Source of the DNA: Euryodendron excelsum
Lineage: Eukaryota; Streptophyta; Magnoliopsida; Ericales; Pentaphylacaceae
Assembly (NCBI GenBank): GCA_033060915.1
Contig: CM065394.1
Location: 28,155,001 to 28,219,000 of the forward strand
Length of the DNA stretch: 64,000 nt
Direction of reading: 5' to 3'
This document shows positions 1 through 10,398 of the stretch, one piece after another (within the stretch, counting starts at the first letter, position 1; each line of letters starts with the position of its first letter). A program made the position numbers and the translations under genes. The notes under the pieces are model-generated. The model worked only from the letters and a program-made list of their open reading frames with translations, was not told the origin of the DNA and did not search any database.

Positions 1-95
1 TTAATGACAAGACTGTAGCAAATCATTGTCTTTACTTTCCTCTATCATTCACATACATGCACTTTGGTCTTTATTTTTGGTCCGCTCTTTTGCAG

Positions 96-3000
96 TGGTT
101 CACACGAAGACAAGCACACTTGCTACGGGCTCAACAGGGGATTCCTATTTCAGAATATGGGGTATGTTCTATTATTTTCATTTTTGAGTGTTTGATTGTG
201 TACAAATTAGTTGTAGGCTATGGGGTTTAGGACTGTCAGGGCTTGTTTTTATGATATTAAAAGGAAAGAAAGTGACTCTTTTAGAGTCATGCAAGTAATG
301 TTGCAAGAATAACCTTTAAATTTTAAGAGAGAGTTGAACTTGTTATATCTCTTGGACCAATATATTGGAGCTACTTCATGTCGGAGGTGACTGGGAAGGT
401 TTTCATCTCTGTGTAGTCAATTTATATGTTGCTGTGGTGCTTCTGGGGGCATTAATACACTTAAAAGGGCAGGTATAAAGTTTATCACTTGATTCTTTAA
501 CTTAGAAGACTTATTTTTTTGTTTGAAATTGAAGATGTCTCTCAAAAAACTTCATGAACTTTGATGTAATTTGGTGTGGTTGTGCTTCAATGTTAGAAAT
601 CATAAATATACTTTGATTGTTCTACTACAATGTTTCCTTGTAAGATACCTTGGTTGGTAAGTGTTGGTGTTTGATCATGTAGTTTTGGGTATTGGGTTGA
701 ACATAAGGACAATTAAGTAGTTCAGTTTTCTAGTCTACCTTGATCACCAAACAGAGTATGTTATAGAGTTTATTTACTGGAACTATAGTATTTGTTGCTT
801 ATTTCTAACAGTTTGTTTGACTATGCAACAACAATATCTTCATATAGAAGATTTAAGACTTTTGGCGTCATCCTCGAGTTTCTGCTATTTACAACTACAA
901 AAGAATGGGTTTTAGGCTTTTAGCTGTGTTCAAAACGTAATACACTTTTAAGTCAAATTGCTATGCAACATATCCATGCTGTATAGGTTGGCACCTGAGC
1001 AGCTCTTGATCTGTTGGAAGTTGAAAACTCCGAAGAAATTACTCTTATTATTATTTTATAATTATCATTGTATCCAAGTATTTTGAATCAATAATTCTTT
1101 GTTTGGATGGACATATGGTTTGAGATGGCTATTAGATTTAAATATGTGACATGCATAAATAAAGACCTAGGATGCCTAACTCATGCTAATTGGCAACAAA
1201 TTCTCATGCAATTAACTGAGTGGAAGTTTAAAAAATGACAAAATTGCAGTGAGTTTGACCAGGTGGTTCATGGTTTTGATCATGCCACCCTTTCTACGCT
1301 GCTATTAGTGAAGAGAAAAGACTGACAGTTCTTAGGGCCTTTACTTATAATCAGAGCCTACCACATAAATAAGCTTAGTATAAAAACAGAATGTGATAAT
1401 ATGTGACAGGTATGTCATATGAAGATGCATGTTGTTGCTCAGGTTTTTTAACTCATTGCTGCATTGAAGAGGCTCTTGACCATTTAATGCTTTCAAAATT
1501 GCCTTGCACTTTCATTCTCACTGCACATCTTGGTAGTGTAGGTTGTGACCACAAGGGACCAATAAACATCTTGCGTCTTTTTTAATGGTTGTTGGACTCT
1601 AGTTGATCTCACAATTGTGTTTGAAATTTAGCTAAAACATAAGCATGGGTAATGACCTTGAGATGGGATAACCTTTTCATGTTTCTTTGGAATTTTCTGG
1701 TTAAAAAGAAACATGTGTGCCAGGATTTCTTTGACCTCTTTTTATCTTTCTAATTACAAATCATTGTTAAATCAATCTGCTAAAAAAAACTCGGGCCCAA
1801 CTGTTTGTGGAAATTAACTGATTCTTCATGGTTGCTAAGAAGTTTTAACTGAAATGAGAGTCCCAAATTTGAGAAGTCATCCTAGCCAATCATGTTATCT
1901 GCATTTCTTGCAATAAAAACTGTGATTTCAATAAGATTACTCATGGTTCAAAAGGCTTTACATCACTGATGATGTGTCAATATTTGGCTACCATATATTT
2001 TTCCAGTGTCCATCAAAACTTAGGAAGTCTACATGTGTAAGTTACAAGAGAGTGTGCATAGCTAATGCGATTGAGGCCAATGGGAGGAAATTGAAGTGGA
2101 ACAGTATGAATACCTCTTATTACACACTCAACTCACCTTCTGATAGTAGAGTTGAATACCAAAATGGCAAGAAGGAAAGAAATAATCCTTCATCCTGTAT
2201 CTCAATATTTAGTAGGCCAAGACTGGATGGCAGAGCAAAGAAGAAGAATCTTTTAATTTTTATCCTTGGAAAAGATGATTTTATAATTATGGCTGACAAA
2301 GGAATAACAAAAAACAGTTCATAAAAAATGCCTAGTAGTTGTATTTTGGTATACTACGCATATAGGATTGTATAATACAAATGCAGCGCTTGTTGCTTTT
2401 TCAACCCAATTTTCAATTTAATAGGATTGTATAAGAACTTATGATTGTTGACGTTCTCTTATCCTGTGTTGTGTAATTGCTCTTGAGATGTTCTGATCTA
2501 CCATGTTTGAGGCAGCTTAAACTAGTTTTATTATCTAATCCCCATCAGGATTCTGGTTGTAGATACAAATACATAATTTTCCTGCTTATAAATGATTGTT
2601 CGAGAGGTGAAAGCAAATTTTGTTTATCAGATCACATGCTGTAAAGGGTATTTGCTCTTTTCAGGTGTTGGTTGACATGGTTCGGGTACCGGATTGGACA
2701 TTTGAAGCTGCTGGCCAAGAGATGAGAAGCATGGGCCAAGAGGCTGCTGCATACCATCCCAGGCTATACTTGACTCCAGCTCAGGTAACAATCTAGTAAT
2801 TACAAACGTGGCAACATCAACATTTTTGGGTAAATTGTATCTTAGTATTTGACCTGTTAACCACATTATAGTAGTAATTTATGTGGACTTTGCGGCTTGG
2901 CACATAGTGCTCTCTTTTTTTCTTTATCACCATTGAATAGTGTATTCGTGGCTATTCTCTCTGTTACCTGCACTTTCTATTGAAAGTCCCTATTGCAGAT

Positions 3001-3960
3001 TCCCATGTTACTATCCATTTTTGTTTCTCAGTTCTGAATAATCACGGTGGAGATTTTGTTCTGGAATGCATGCAGAGAGAGGCAGTGGAGGCACTCATTC
3101 AGGAACTTCCAAAATTCAGGCTGAAGGCTGTTCCGACTGATTGCAGCGAATGTCCCATCTGTCTAGAAGAGTTCCATGTGGGAAATGAGGTAAATGTATC
3201 CTTGGTCCAACTTATAATCATTGAATAACCTCAATTCTGCAAGTCATAAATTCTATAATCCAGTTGTTTGGTAAGTGCGTATACGTTTCTATTTCCCAAA
3301 ATGAGCTTGCTCAGGTTCGGAGAATATAATTTCATATTTCTAGATTTTGAACCATATCTGTAGTGATGCCTAACATCCTAGCGCTTCTCCTTTTCCTTGA
3401 GATTTGATACTTGGAAGTTGAAGCCAAAATGCAAGCTGATTGAGAGGGGCAGAGGGCATCCCCTCAGAATCCCCAGAACACACAAATTCATGCATTAATA
3501 CATTTCGGTGGCTCTATTTACGGCACTTGAGCTAAGTTTCTCATTAAATGTGGTGCAGGTTCGTGGCCTTCCTTGTGCTCACAATTTCCATGTGGAGTGC
3601 ATTGATGAGTGGCTTCGGCTGAATGTGAAATGCCCCCGTTGCCGTTGTTCGGTCTTTCCAAATCTTGACCTCAGTGCATTATCCAATATCCGGCCCGAGT
3701 CTGAACGGTCATCTGCCGATGTCGTGACAGCCACCCATTACGTGAGAACCCAACATTCTAGCCAGAGTTACCTATTCAGATTGCAAGGTTTGGTCCGACC
3801 AGTTCGGACAGAGAGTGCAGGGCCGGGCGGTGATGCAGATACTGCCTTGGAAACTGCCGAGAATGGAGGTCTGCCAGTGGCAATTCAGGTCCCCTCAAAC
3901 ACGGACGAGGGACATCCTGTTGAACGCGTGCTCGCTGTGCAGTCACCTCCTCAACACTAG
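96..3960 (+). CDS. SIS3: SIS3-type RING-H2 E3 ubiquitin ligase (5' part outside window)
   Basis: Four coding exons join in frame: 96-161, 2665-2784, 3076-3189 and 3559-3960 (TAG stop), all with GT-AG introns; upstream exons lie before the window. Together they encode the last 233 residues. The order is a conserved juxtamembrane stretch (WFTRRQ...GIPISEYG), a linker with VRVPDW and YLTPAQ, then a RING-H2 finger CPIC-x14-CxHxxH-xxC-x10-CPRC split by the last intron, and a variable Ser/Gly-rich tail. The RING cysteines and histidines are all present, so the finger should bind two zincs and recruit an E2. The sequence closely follows Arabidopsis SUGAR-INSENSITIVE 3 as I remember it, a membrane-anchored E3 ligase tied to sugar response. 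The membrane segments would be in the missing exons. The 2.5-kb intron between the first two exons seen is long for the family. Orthology is a memory-based inference but strong. Confidence 0.93.
162..2664 (+). other. Long SIS3 intron
   Basis: This stretch starts with GTATGT and ends with TTTTCAG, and the reading frame of the flanking exons continues across it. It is AT-rich and holds no exon I can recognise. The longest open stretch (1974-2324) opens on GTG rather than ATG, has low-complexity composition and resembles no family I know, so I do not call it a gene. Confidence 0.85.
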
Positions 3961-4282
3961 ATTCTTTCTCGGACTCTTTTTATGATTTAACAGTTTGTTG
4001 CTTTATTATCTAACCACGTGCTTAGAGGTGTGTCCATTGACTAGTTTGTTGAGATGATCTATGTTAGAAAACAGATTTAAATAATAAGAAATAATGTATT
4101 AATTTCTTAAAATTTTAAAATTTTCTACCTTGTACTCCTTAATAGGAAAGCAATTGCTTTGACTTTTGTACTTGTTATATTGGGCATTATAAAGGCAAAT
4201 GACGTTTGAGCAAAACTTCTTTCTGCTTTGAATAGATGAGACGCTGCTCGAGAAGAAGACGATTTTTCCATGTGCGAAAGGC

Positions 4283-4498
4283 GTGACTCATGACCCATTG
4301 TTTGACAGGTGCCTTTTTTTATATTCTGCATCTACAGGTATTTGGAGTTCGAGGAAGTTGTTTGGCAGCAAGAATAAAAGAAAAGAAAAAGGTAAGAGAA
4401 TCAGGAAAAGAAAAAGGTTAGAATCTAACGCCTACCATATTTTGCTTGAGAATGCTTATCTTCAAAGACAACTAAAAGCACTTGTTGCTTCATCGTAA
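4283..4498 (+). other. Unrecognised basic open stretch downstream of SIS3
   Basis: An open frame runs to TAA at 4496-4498, about 320 bases after the SIS3 stop. It begins on GTG and has no in-frame ATG at its start, so if real it would be a 3' exon; a possible acceptor (CTACAG) ends at 4337. The encoded end has a Lys/Arg-rich block (KNKRKEKGKRIRKRKR) followed by a short leucine-spaced helix (HILLENAYLQRQLKAL), like the tail of a basic-zipper. It may equally be SIS3 3'UTR or a gene remnant. I assign no function. Confidence 0.2.
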
Positions 4499-4794
4499 AG
4501 CCTCCCATTTGATCGTTCATTACAAAAGAATTCAAAAAAAGTTTGGAGATTAGTATTATGTTTAAATCTTTTAGTTGTGGAATTTTTTATTTTGTTAACT
4601 GGGTGTTCGAATTAGTGCAACTTGACTAATTCCGAGACTTATATAGTCTTTTGTTCTATACAAATCGAATAATTACTAGACCAAAGATCTTGGATTGTCC
4701 CAAGGAATTGATAGCATTTAACAGGTTTTGAACTTAAGACATTGGAAGGAGTAGGCCTCGAGCACCAAGAGAAAAGAAATTAATCATATATATT

Positions 4795-4974
4795 AATGTT
4801 ATATAAATAAAAAAATTTATAAATAATTTATTAGCAGAATGATGTAGTTGGATAAGAGCCATTAATTTTAAAATAAAATACTCATCATAATTATTTTTAA
4901 TTATAATAATGTTATTATCATATTATTTTGATTAAATTTTCTGTTCAAATTTTATGGAAGAGTATCATTTTTCA
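4795..4974. repeat. Family A MITE-like element, degenerate copy
   Basis: An AT-rich inverted-repeat unit: the left edge reads AATGTTATA and the right edge ends AGAGTATCATTTTTC. Its inner arms (GAATGATGTAG, TATCATATTATTTTGAT) match the copies at 6567-6748, 48803-48973, 55506-55668, 55697-55858 and 56771-56953. No coding capacity. Confidence 0.55.
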
Positions 4975-5133
4975 TATGTATATAATCATAGGCGGTCGCC
5001 TCACATTAATCATTCAATCTTAAAGTTGTTACGAAAAGCAAAGAGAGACAGAAATGAAAAAATAAAAACTATATATTTTAGTTTTGCTCGACTGAAAATG
5101 ACAAGAAAACTATAACATATGTAACACAATCTG

Positions 5134-5259
5134 AAAGTTTCACTCTACTTTCTTTCGTTTTCTTTTACACTAAAAGATCACAAATCTTAAAGTTCCACTC
5201 TGCTTTCAGTGCGCTATGAACTAACATACACAACAAATCTAAAGTTCCACTCCACTTTC
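5134..5259 (+). promoter_or_regulatory. Three 19-mer direct repeats upstream of the CASPL gene
   Basis: The 19-mer AAAGTTYCACTCYRCTTTC occurs at 5134-5152, 5189-5207 and 5241-5259, spaced 55 and 52 bases apart and ending 96 bases before the CASPL ATG. The bases between copies are less alike, which suggests retained sites or an eroded tandem duplication in the promoter or leader. I recognise no known factor site. Confidence 0.5.
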
Positions 5260-5354
5260 TTTCTCTTTCTTTTCCATAGTCCCAAACAAACTTTGCATGG
5301 AAGAGAGAGTGATAGAAAATAGAATGAAATTCAGCGAAAAACACCCACAGCAAC

Positions 5355-6444
5355 ATGAGCAACAGATCAATGTCGGACACCGGGTCAATGGATAGTCAAT
5401 TCGACTCCTTCCACTCCTTGCACTCTCCCATTCGATCAGCGTCCCCTCTCCACTCTGACGACCCTGAACAGCCGCCCGAGAAGCCACCAGCAAAGTTGCC
5501 GTCGCCGGTGGTGGTGTCTAACTGGTTAGAGAGGGAGGAGGAGGAGGTGGGGCCCACCGGGGGAGCGGAGGGTTTTGGAAGTGGCGGTGATTTGGGAAGA
5601 GAGAAGAGGTCAAGGGCGGCGGTGGCGGCGATACTGCGGAGGTCGAGGAGGGAGGTGATGTTAAAGAGGGCGGAGTTAGGTTTCAGGATTTGCGCGGTGG
5701 TATTGTGCTTGATTTCATTATCGGTTATGATCGCTGATAAGTCTCGGGGATGGACTGGAGACTCCTTTTATCGCTACAAGGAATACAGGTTTCTCTGAGC
5801 TCTTCTCTGTTAAACTATATTACTATAGTTTTTTAGTTCTACAGTTTCTTAATTAACTAGTTTATTTATGTATTTACTTATATATATATCTTTCTCAATG
5901 TAATAAATTACTTCCAAACACAATATATTATGATAATGAGATTTGGTTCTGGGTTCTTCTCTCTCCTATTATTCTAATATGTGGCACAGGTATTGTGTAG
6001 CGGTGACTGTCATCGGATGTATATATTCAGGGCTTCAAGCATGCTACCTATCCTACCGTTTGATCACTGGAAAACACGTCGTTGTTCTCTTTCACCACCT
6101 CTGTTATCACTTCGATTTCGCAATGGATCAGGCAAGTAGTAATTCATTAGCGTTATCTATCTATCTATCTATCTATCATTTCTTATATATATATGGTGGT
6201 CATGCTGAACATGTCAGCTGAACTTCAATTGAACTGGGCATGCATGCAGATTCTGGCTTATCTCGTGATGTCAGCATCGTCATCTGCAGCCACCAGGGTA
6301 GATGACTGGGCATCAAACTGGGGGCAAGACGAGTTTACAGAGATGGCAGCTGCGTCTATTGGGATGTCCTTCCTGGCCTTTGCTGCCTTCTCCCTCAGCT
6401 CTCTCATATCTGGCTACAACCTCTGCAAGTACATCAACCCCTAG
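5355..6444 (+). CDS. CASP-like membrane protein, subfamily 4
   Basis: Three exons, 5355-5788, 5990-6131 and 6250-6444 (TAG), give a 256-residue protein. The cytosolic N-terminus (about residues 1-105) is Ser/Pro/acidic and ends in a Lys/Arg cluster. Four hydrophobic segments follow at about 109-127, 146-166, 190-209 and 228-249, the four-helix CASP/MARVEL-like fold. The signature stretches [34 protein letters not shown] and SGYNLCKYI fit CASPL subfamily 4. CASP proteins form plasma-membrane scaffolds that guide wall modification; subfamily 4 roles are less clear. The ATG is the first in frame after the promoter repeats. Intron 1 is GT-AG. Intron 2 must use a GC donor (CAG|GCAAGT at 6132) to keep the conserved MDQ-ILAY junction. 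Length is normal for the family, and I see no break. Confidence 0.92.
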
Positions 6445-6566
6445 AATGACATTATATTCCACTCTATTTAAGTTTTATCTGCATATAAGCACTAACTTAC
6501 CCTCTTGCATATAGATTAATGAATGACGTATTTCTATATTAAGTAATGTTATACATAAATAAAAGG

Positions 6567-6748
6567 AAAATGCTATTCTTTCAGAATTTTTGTACAGAAT
6601 TTTGAATCAGAATAATGTGGTAGTGGCAGTTTTGTAATTAAAATGCATCTTGATGGGTTCTTTGTTTTAAAGTGATAGGCCCACAACTCAGCCACATTAT
6701 TCTGGTTATATTTTCTGGTTATATATTCTGGTTGTATAGTATTACTCT
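6567..6748. mobile_element. Family A MITE
   Basis: A 182-bp element with imperfect terminal inverted repeats: left AAAATGCTATTCTTTCAGAA, right end GGTTGTATAGTATTACTCT. The inner arms are also inverted (CAGAATAATGTGG versus CCACATTATTCTG). It lies just after the CASPL gene and is the best-preserved member with 56771-56953. No ORF. Confidence 0.7.
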
Positions 6749-7033
6749 AAATAAAATTTTCAATTCATTTTCTTACTCACAAGACCCAATATAGTGGAAC
6801 TCCCATTAATAACTGCATGTGAAATCCATTCACTTTGTGTCTTGTGAATAATAAAGTGGGTTAGAAATTAATTTATGCATATCATTTTCCTTCTATCGCT
6901 TCTTTATTGATCATGGTTTAGTGCGCATTTGTCTGGTAAGATAAGTGGACAGAATAGAATAAATAATCCTTAATTTGAACTTACAAAACTTATGTTTGAC
7001 TTCCTACAAAACCTATGAAGGGTAGGGTGGTGT

Positions 7034-7275
7034 GGATTTGGATTCTCTCAATTCTATGAATTAGAATGAAGATCTCCATTTCATTGATTGAGGTGTTGAC
7101 ACGTCAGTTAACATAAAAATAAAGAGTTCAAATGAGTTAACTTAAAATTTATTTAAAAATAAATGATTTTATAGTTATATATAAGAAAATAAATTTTAAT
7201 ATAAAACGACATAGTTTTAGTAAAACATATGATAAGATTACATCTCAATTCATGGAATGAAGAGAATCTAAATCC
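7034..7275. mobile_element. MITE with about 29-bp inverted repeats
   Basis: The left end GGATTTGGATTCTCTCAATT is mirrored on the right by AATGAAGAGAATCTAAATCC, with the similarity running about 29 bp inward. The 242-bp body is AT-rich and non-coding. I see no clear target-site duplication. Confidence 0.6.
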
Positions 7276-7287
7276 GAGTAGAGTTTT

Positions 7288-7310
7288 GGGGGGGGGGGGG
7301 GGGGGGGGGG
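7288..7310 (+). repeat. G homopolymer (23 G)
   Basis: Twenty-three consecutive G residues, just outside the right end of the preceding MITE and in AT-rich surroundings. Such a tract can form G-quadruplexes and is prone to length error in sequencing. Confidence 0.95.
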
Positions 7311-9849
7311 TTATCTTGGCACTTGTACAAAGCCTATGTTTGCTTTGATAAAGGAGGTCCAAGCAAGATAAAACTATGGAGGGTGGGCTAGGATTATCTT
7401 GGCACTTGATCCACTGGTAATAAGAGCGTACATTTTACCTTATTTCATCTTTAATTCAATGTCAACCAAACAAATCCTCAATCTAATTAGATATTATTAA
7501 TGTCACGTTAGGTAAGGCGTGATTACATAGGTCATTGTGTTTGCAAACAACACCTTACCACATGTCAAAAGATAAATTGCAAATTGACTTAATATATATA
7601 TGTATAAGAACTATGCATCAATATCGTACTATATAATAAAAGTAAACCATAGGTTATTTACATCATTAAAAATTCGTGACATAAAGCATTATATAAAACA
7701 AAGTCCTAATGATTCATATAAAACACGGCAAGAAAGTAAAGCAGTAAAAGCTCGCCCCCAAGACTCGACATCCTTGACACCAACATGAACGCTACCGTGG
7801 CGACGACCAGGACTACAATGAACCAAACTCCATCCTTAGCTTACCTCTCAAAAAGGTCTATGTGGGCGTGAGCTGAAAGTCAACGTGCTCACAGTAGATA
7901 ATCAAATTCGTAAAGAATGTTAACAAACATCCACAATGCACATCCAGGTATAAATGATCAATAGATACAAATAACATGAATGCCTTAATGCAATGAATGT
8001 ATCACCCACATATGCATGCAAGTTTAAATAACGTTGGCCCAATGAATGATGGGTCGTTATCAAGGATGTCCCACATCGACACCCTTTTAAATCAATCCCA
8101 CATCAGTTAATCTTTAGGTTAGCCTCACATTGGCAAAACATTCCTCCATGAAATGCGTTGGCATACGATATAAATGATATGAAATGCCACCTCATATAAC
8201 CTCATCAATATCACCGCATATATAACCTCATTAATAGTATGTTATAAATAATTATCAAGCAATTCAATATGAACAAAACTATCTATATTCCCATAATCAA
8301 TACTAACGTTCGTAACAAGACAAATAATACATTCACTTCTATATGAATAAGATTATCTCAATTTTCACCAGTCATTGCACACACACACACCATGACAAAG
8401 ATCACTTCTTAGATATCGTTGAAGGATCTTGCCTTCCATTAACTCCTATTATCACAACCGTGTTAGTTTAGAAACCTCAATGTATAATTCCGCCATATAC
8501 TTAAACATAATGCATACACCCCCAAACAAGTCATAAAACTGACATGGTGTATTAGAAATATAATATGATAACCTTAATTAAGCTCCCAATGTATTGCAAT
8601 AATTAAAAAGTACCAAAATTTACTAAATCCTCTAATTTGTCAAAAATAACACAGGCCTCCTAACATGTACACAACTTCGTAAGCTTATACCAAAAAGTTT
8701 AAAAAATTTGAGAATACAAACTAGACATCTTAGAGAGTATCCAGACCAAATTTTATATTTTTTGAACAAGTCTAATATTTATTTGGTATTTTATAAAACA
8801 GGGCAGTGCTGTAGAAGTGAGAATTCAATTGCAAATGGTTTATCTTTGATATGAAATTTAGTATATATTATCATCCACTTATCTAATAGATACAGTAAAA
8901 ATTTTATAAATTTTTTGACTACTTTAACTTGGTCTAATGTTCTGTCAAGCTAGGGGTCGCAGACCCAGGTATCAGAATTTTACAGAGACAGTTTGACTTT
9001 AAAAATTCACCATAATTCGAAATTAGAATATTTTGAGTGAAACCAAAGTCCAAATTACTATCATAACTCTAAGTTAATGTGTTCAAAAATTCAGCTACAA
9101 ATGATATTTTTAGCTAAACCAATTCGTTACAAATATGACGACTTTAGGCTTCCATCATGGAAACCTCCAACCACCCCTTTCTTCCATCATCTTCTTCCAC
9201 TGCCTCTCATGACATCAAACATACTAACATGTAGTAAACCATAGAAATGAAATAGATCAAGCAAGAACATGAAAAATCTTGCCTCAATTGATGAATAGAA
9301 ATTGGACACAAGTTTTTTTTCCTTTGAATTCTCTTCGAATTCTCTTATCTCCTCTCTTTCTTTCTATCCTCTCTCCTCTTTTCTTCCTCTTCTCTCTCTC
9401 CCTATCTCTCCTCCATTCGAATGGTGAGGAGTCATCAAGCTCCTCACCTAACTTTTTTCTCCCAACTCCTAGTTAATCTAACTAACTTCCCCTTACTTAA
9501 CTTTTCTCTCCCAACTCTTAATCAATTTAGCTAACTTTCCCACCAAAGAGTTTACCAACTAACTCACCAATGATGAAATGACATATGTCACACACACATG
9601 CACTTACATAATTTTACAAACCAATTAACCATGCAATAAATGTAATTAAATAACTAATTCAATTAATTCTAATATATAATTAAACTACTTATGAAATTAT
9701 GAGATTAGGGTCTCACAGGACCACTTTGAGGTATCCCAGGACATTAAACCCACATTTATCCCATCCCTTGAACCAAATATTGCCTTGCTTATGCACTCAC
9801 TTTGGATGGTTAACTAAATTGATGTTAACTAAGCTCGTGTGCATCGGTT
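7311..9849. other. Intergenic, no gene seen
   Basis: No recognisable gene. TTATCTTGGCACTTG is present twice (7311 and 7395). The stretch 7735-8170 is less AT-rich and looks like old repeat DNA, with CCCACATC-type motifs. 9300-9480 is strongly CT-rich (TCTCTTCC-type). Open frames here lack family resemblance. Confidence 0.6.
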
Positions 9850-9855
9850 TGTATT

Positions 9856-10398
9856 GGACGGTAAGAAGGGTGAGTTTTCTACCGGTCAAGGTACCAACAC
9901 ATACCTCCAGTATATTATCGGCCAATTATGAAATTATCAGATGGTACCACATTTTGTATAATTTATTTTAATGATACTTTGATGATAAATATCTATTAAA
10001 ATTTATGTTGGACTTCTCATAGTTATTAATATATGGTACCAAGAAGGATGAGTTTCGTATCAGTTAAGGTATCAGTCAATGCCGGTAGTATTAAGTGCTA
10101 CCAACCAATACTAAATTTATCGGATGATATAGAATTTTGTGGAATATATCCTAAAACAATGTATATTTACTATATTTCAATGATAAATGTCTATTACAAC
10201 TTGTGTTGGACATATACTAGACAATTAATATGTTCAACACAAGATTTTTAGATAAATACTTGGGTTGAATAACACGTTTAGTGTTGAATAACACTTGATA
10301 TGCATAATGTCAAATTTTATAAGTAAATATTTGATAAGTCAATATAAATTATATTTATGACAATAAATTTAAAACGGTATCCGATAATGTATTGATAT
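9856..10398. repeat. Dispersed repeat family C, two adjacent copies
   Basis: Two related units, about 9856-10010 and 10033-10398, share GATAAATRTCTATTA, TTGTGTTGGAC-type and GACAATTAATAT motifs plus GGTACC/GGTATC-rich edges. A third copy lies at 13239-13630, and a faint match occurs near 60000-60120. No coding potential is visible. The class is unknown; a non-autonomous DNA transposon is the simplest guess. Confidence 0.55.

Noticed and set aside
1974..2324. 116-codon frame in the SIS3 intron
   Set aside because: Begins on GTG, lies inside an intron required by the SIS3 frame, and resembles no family.
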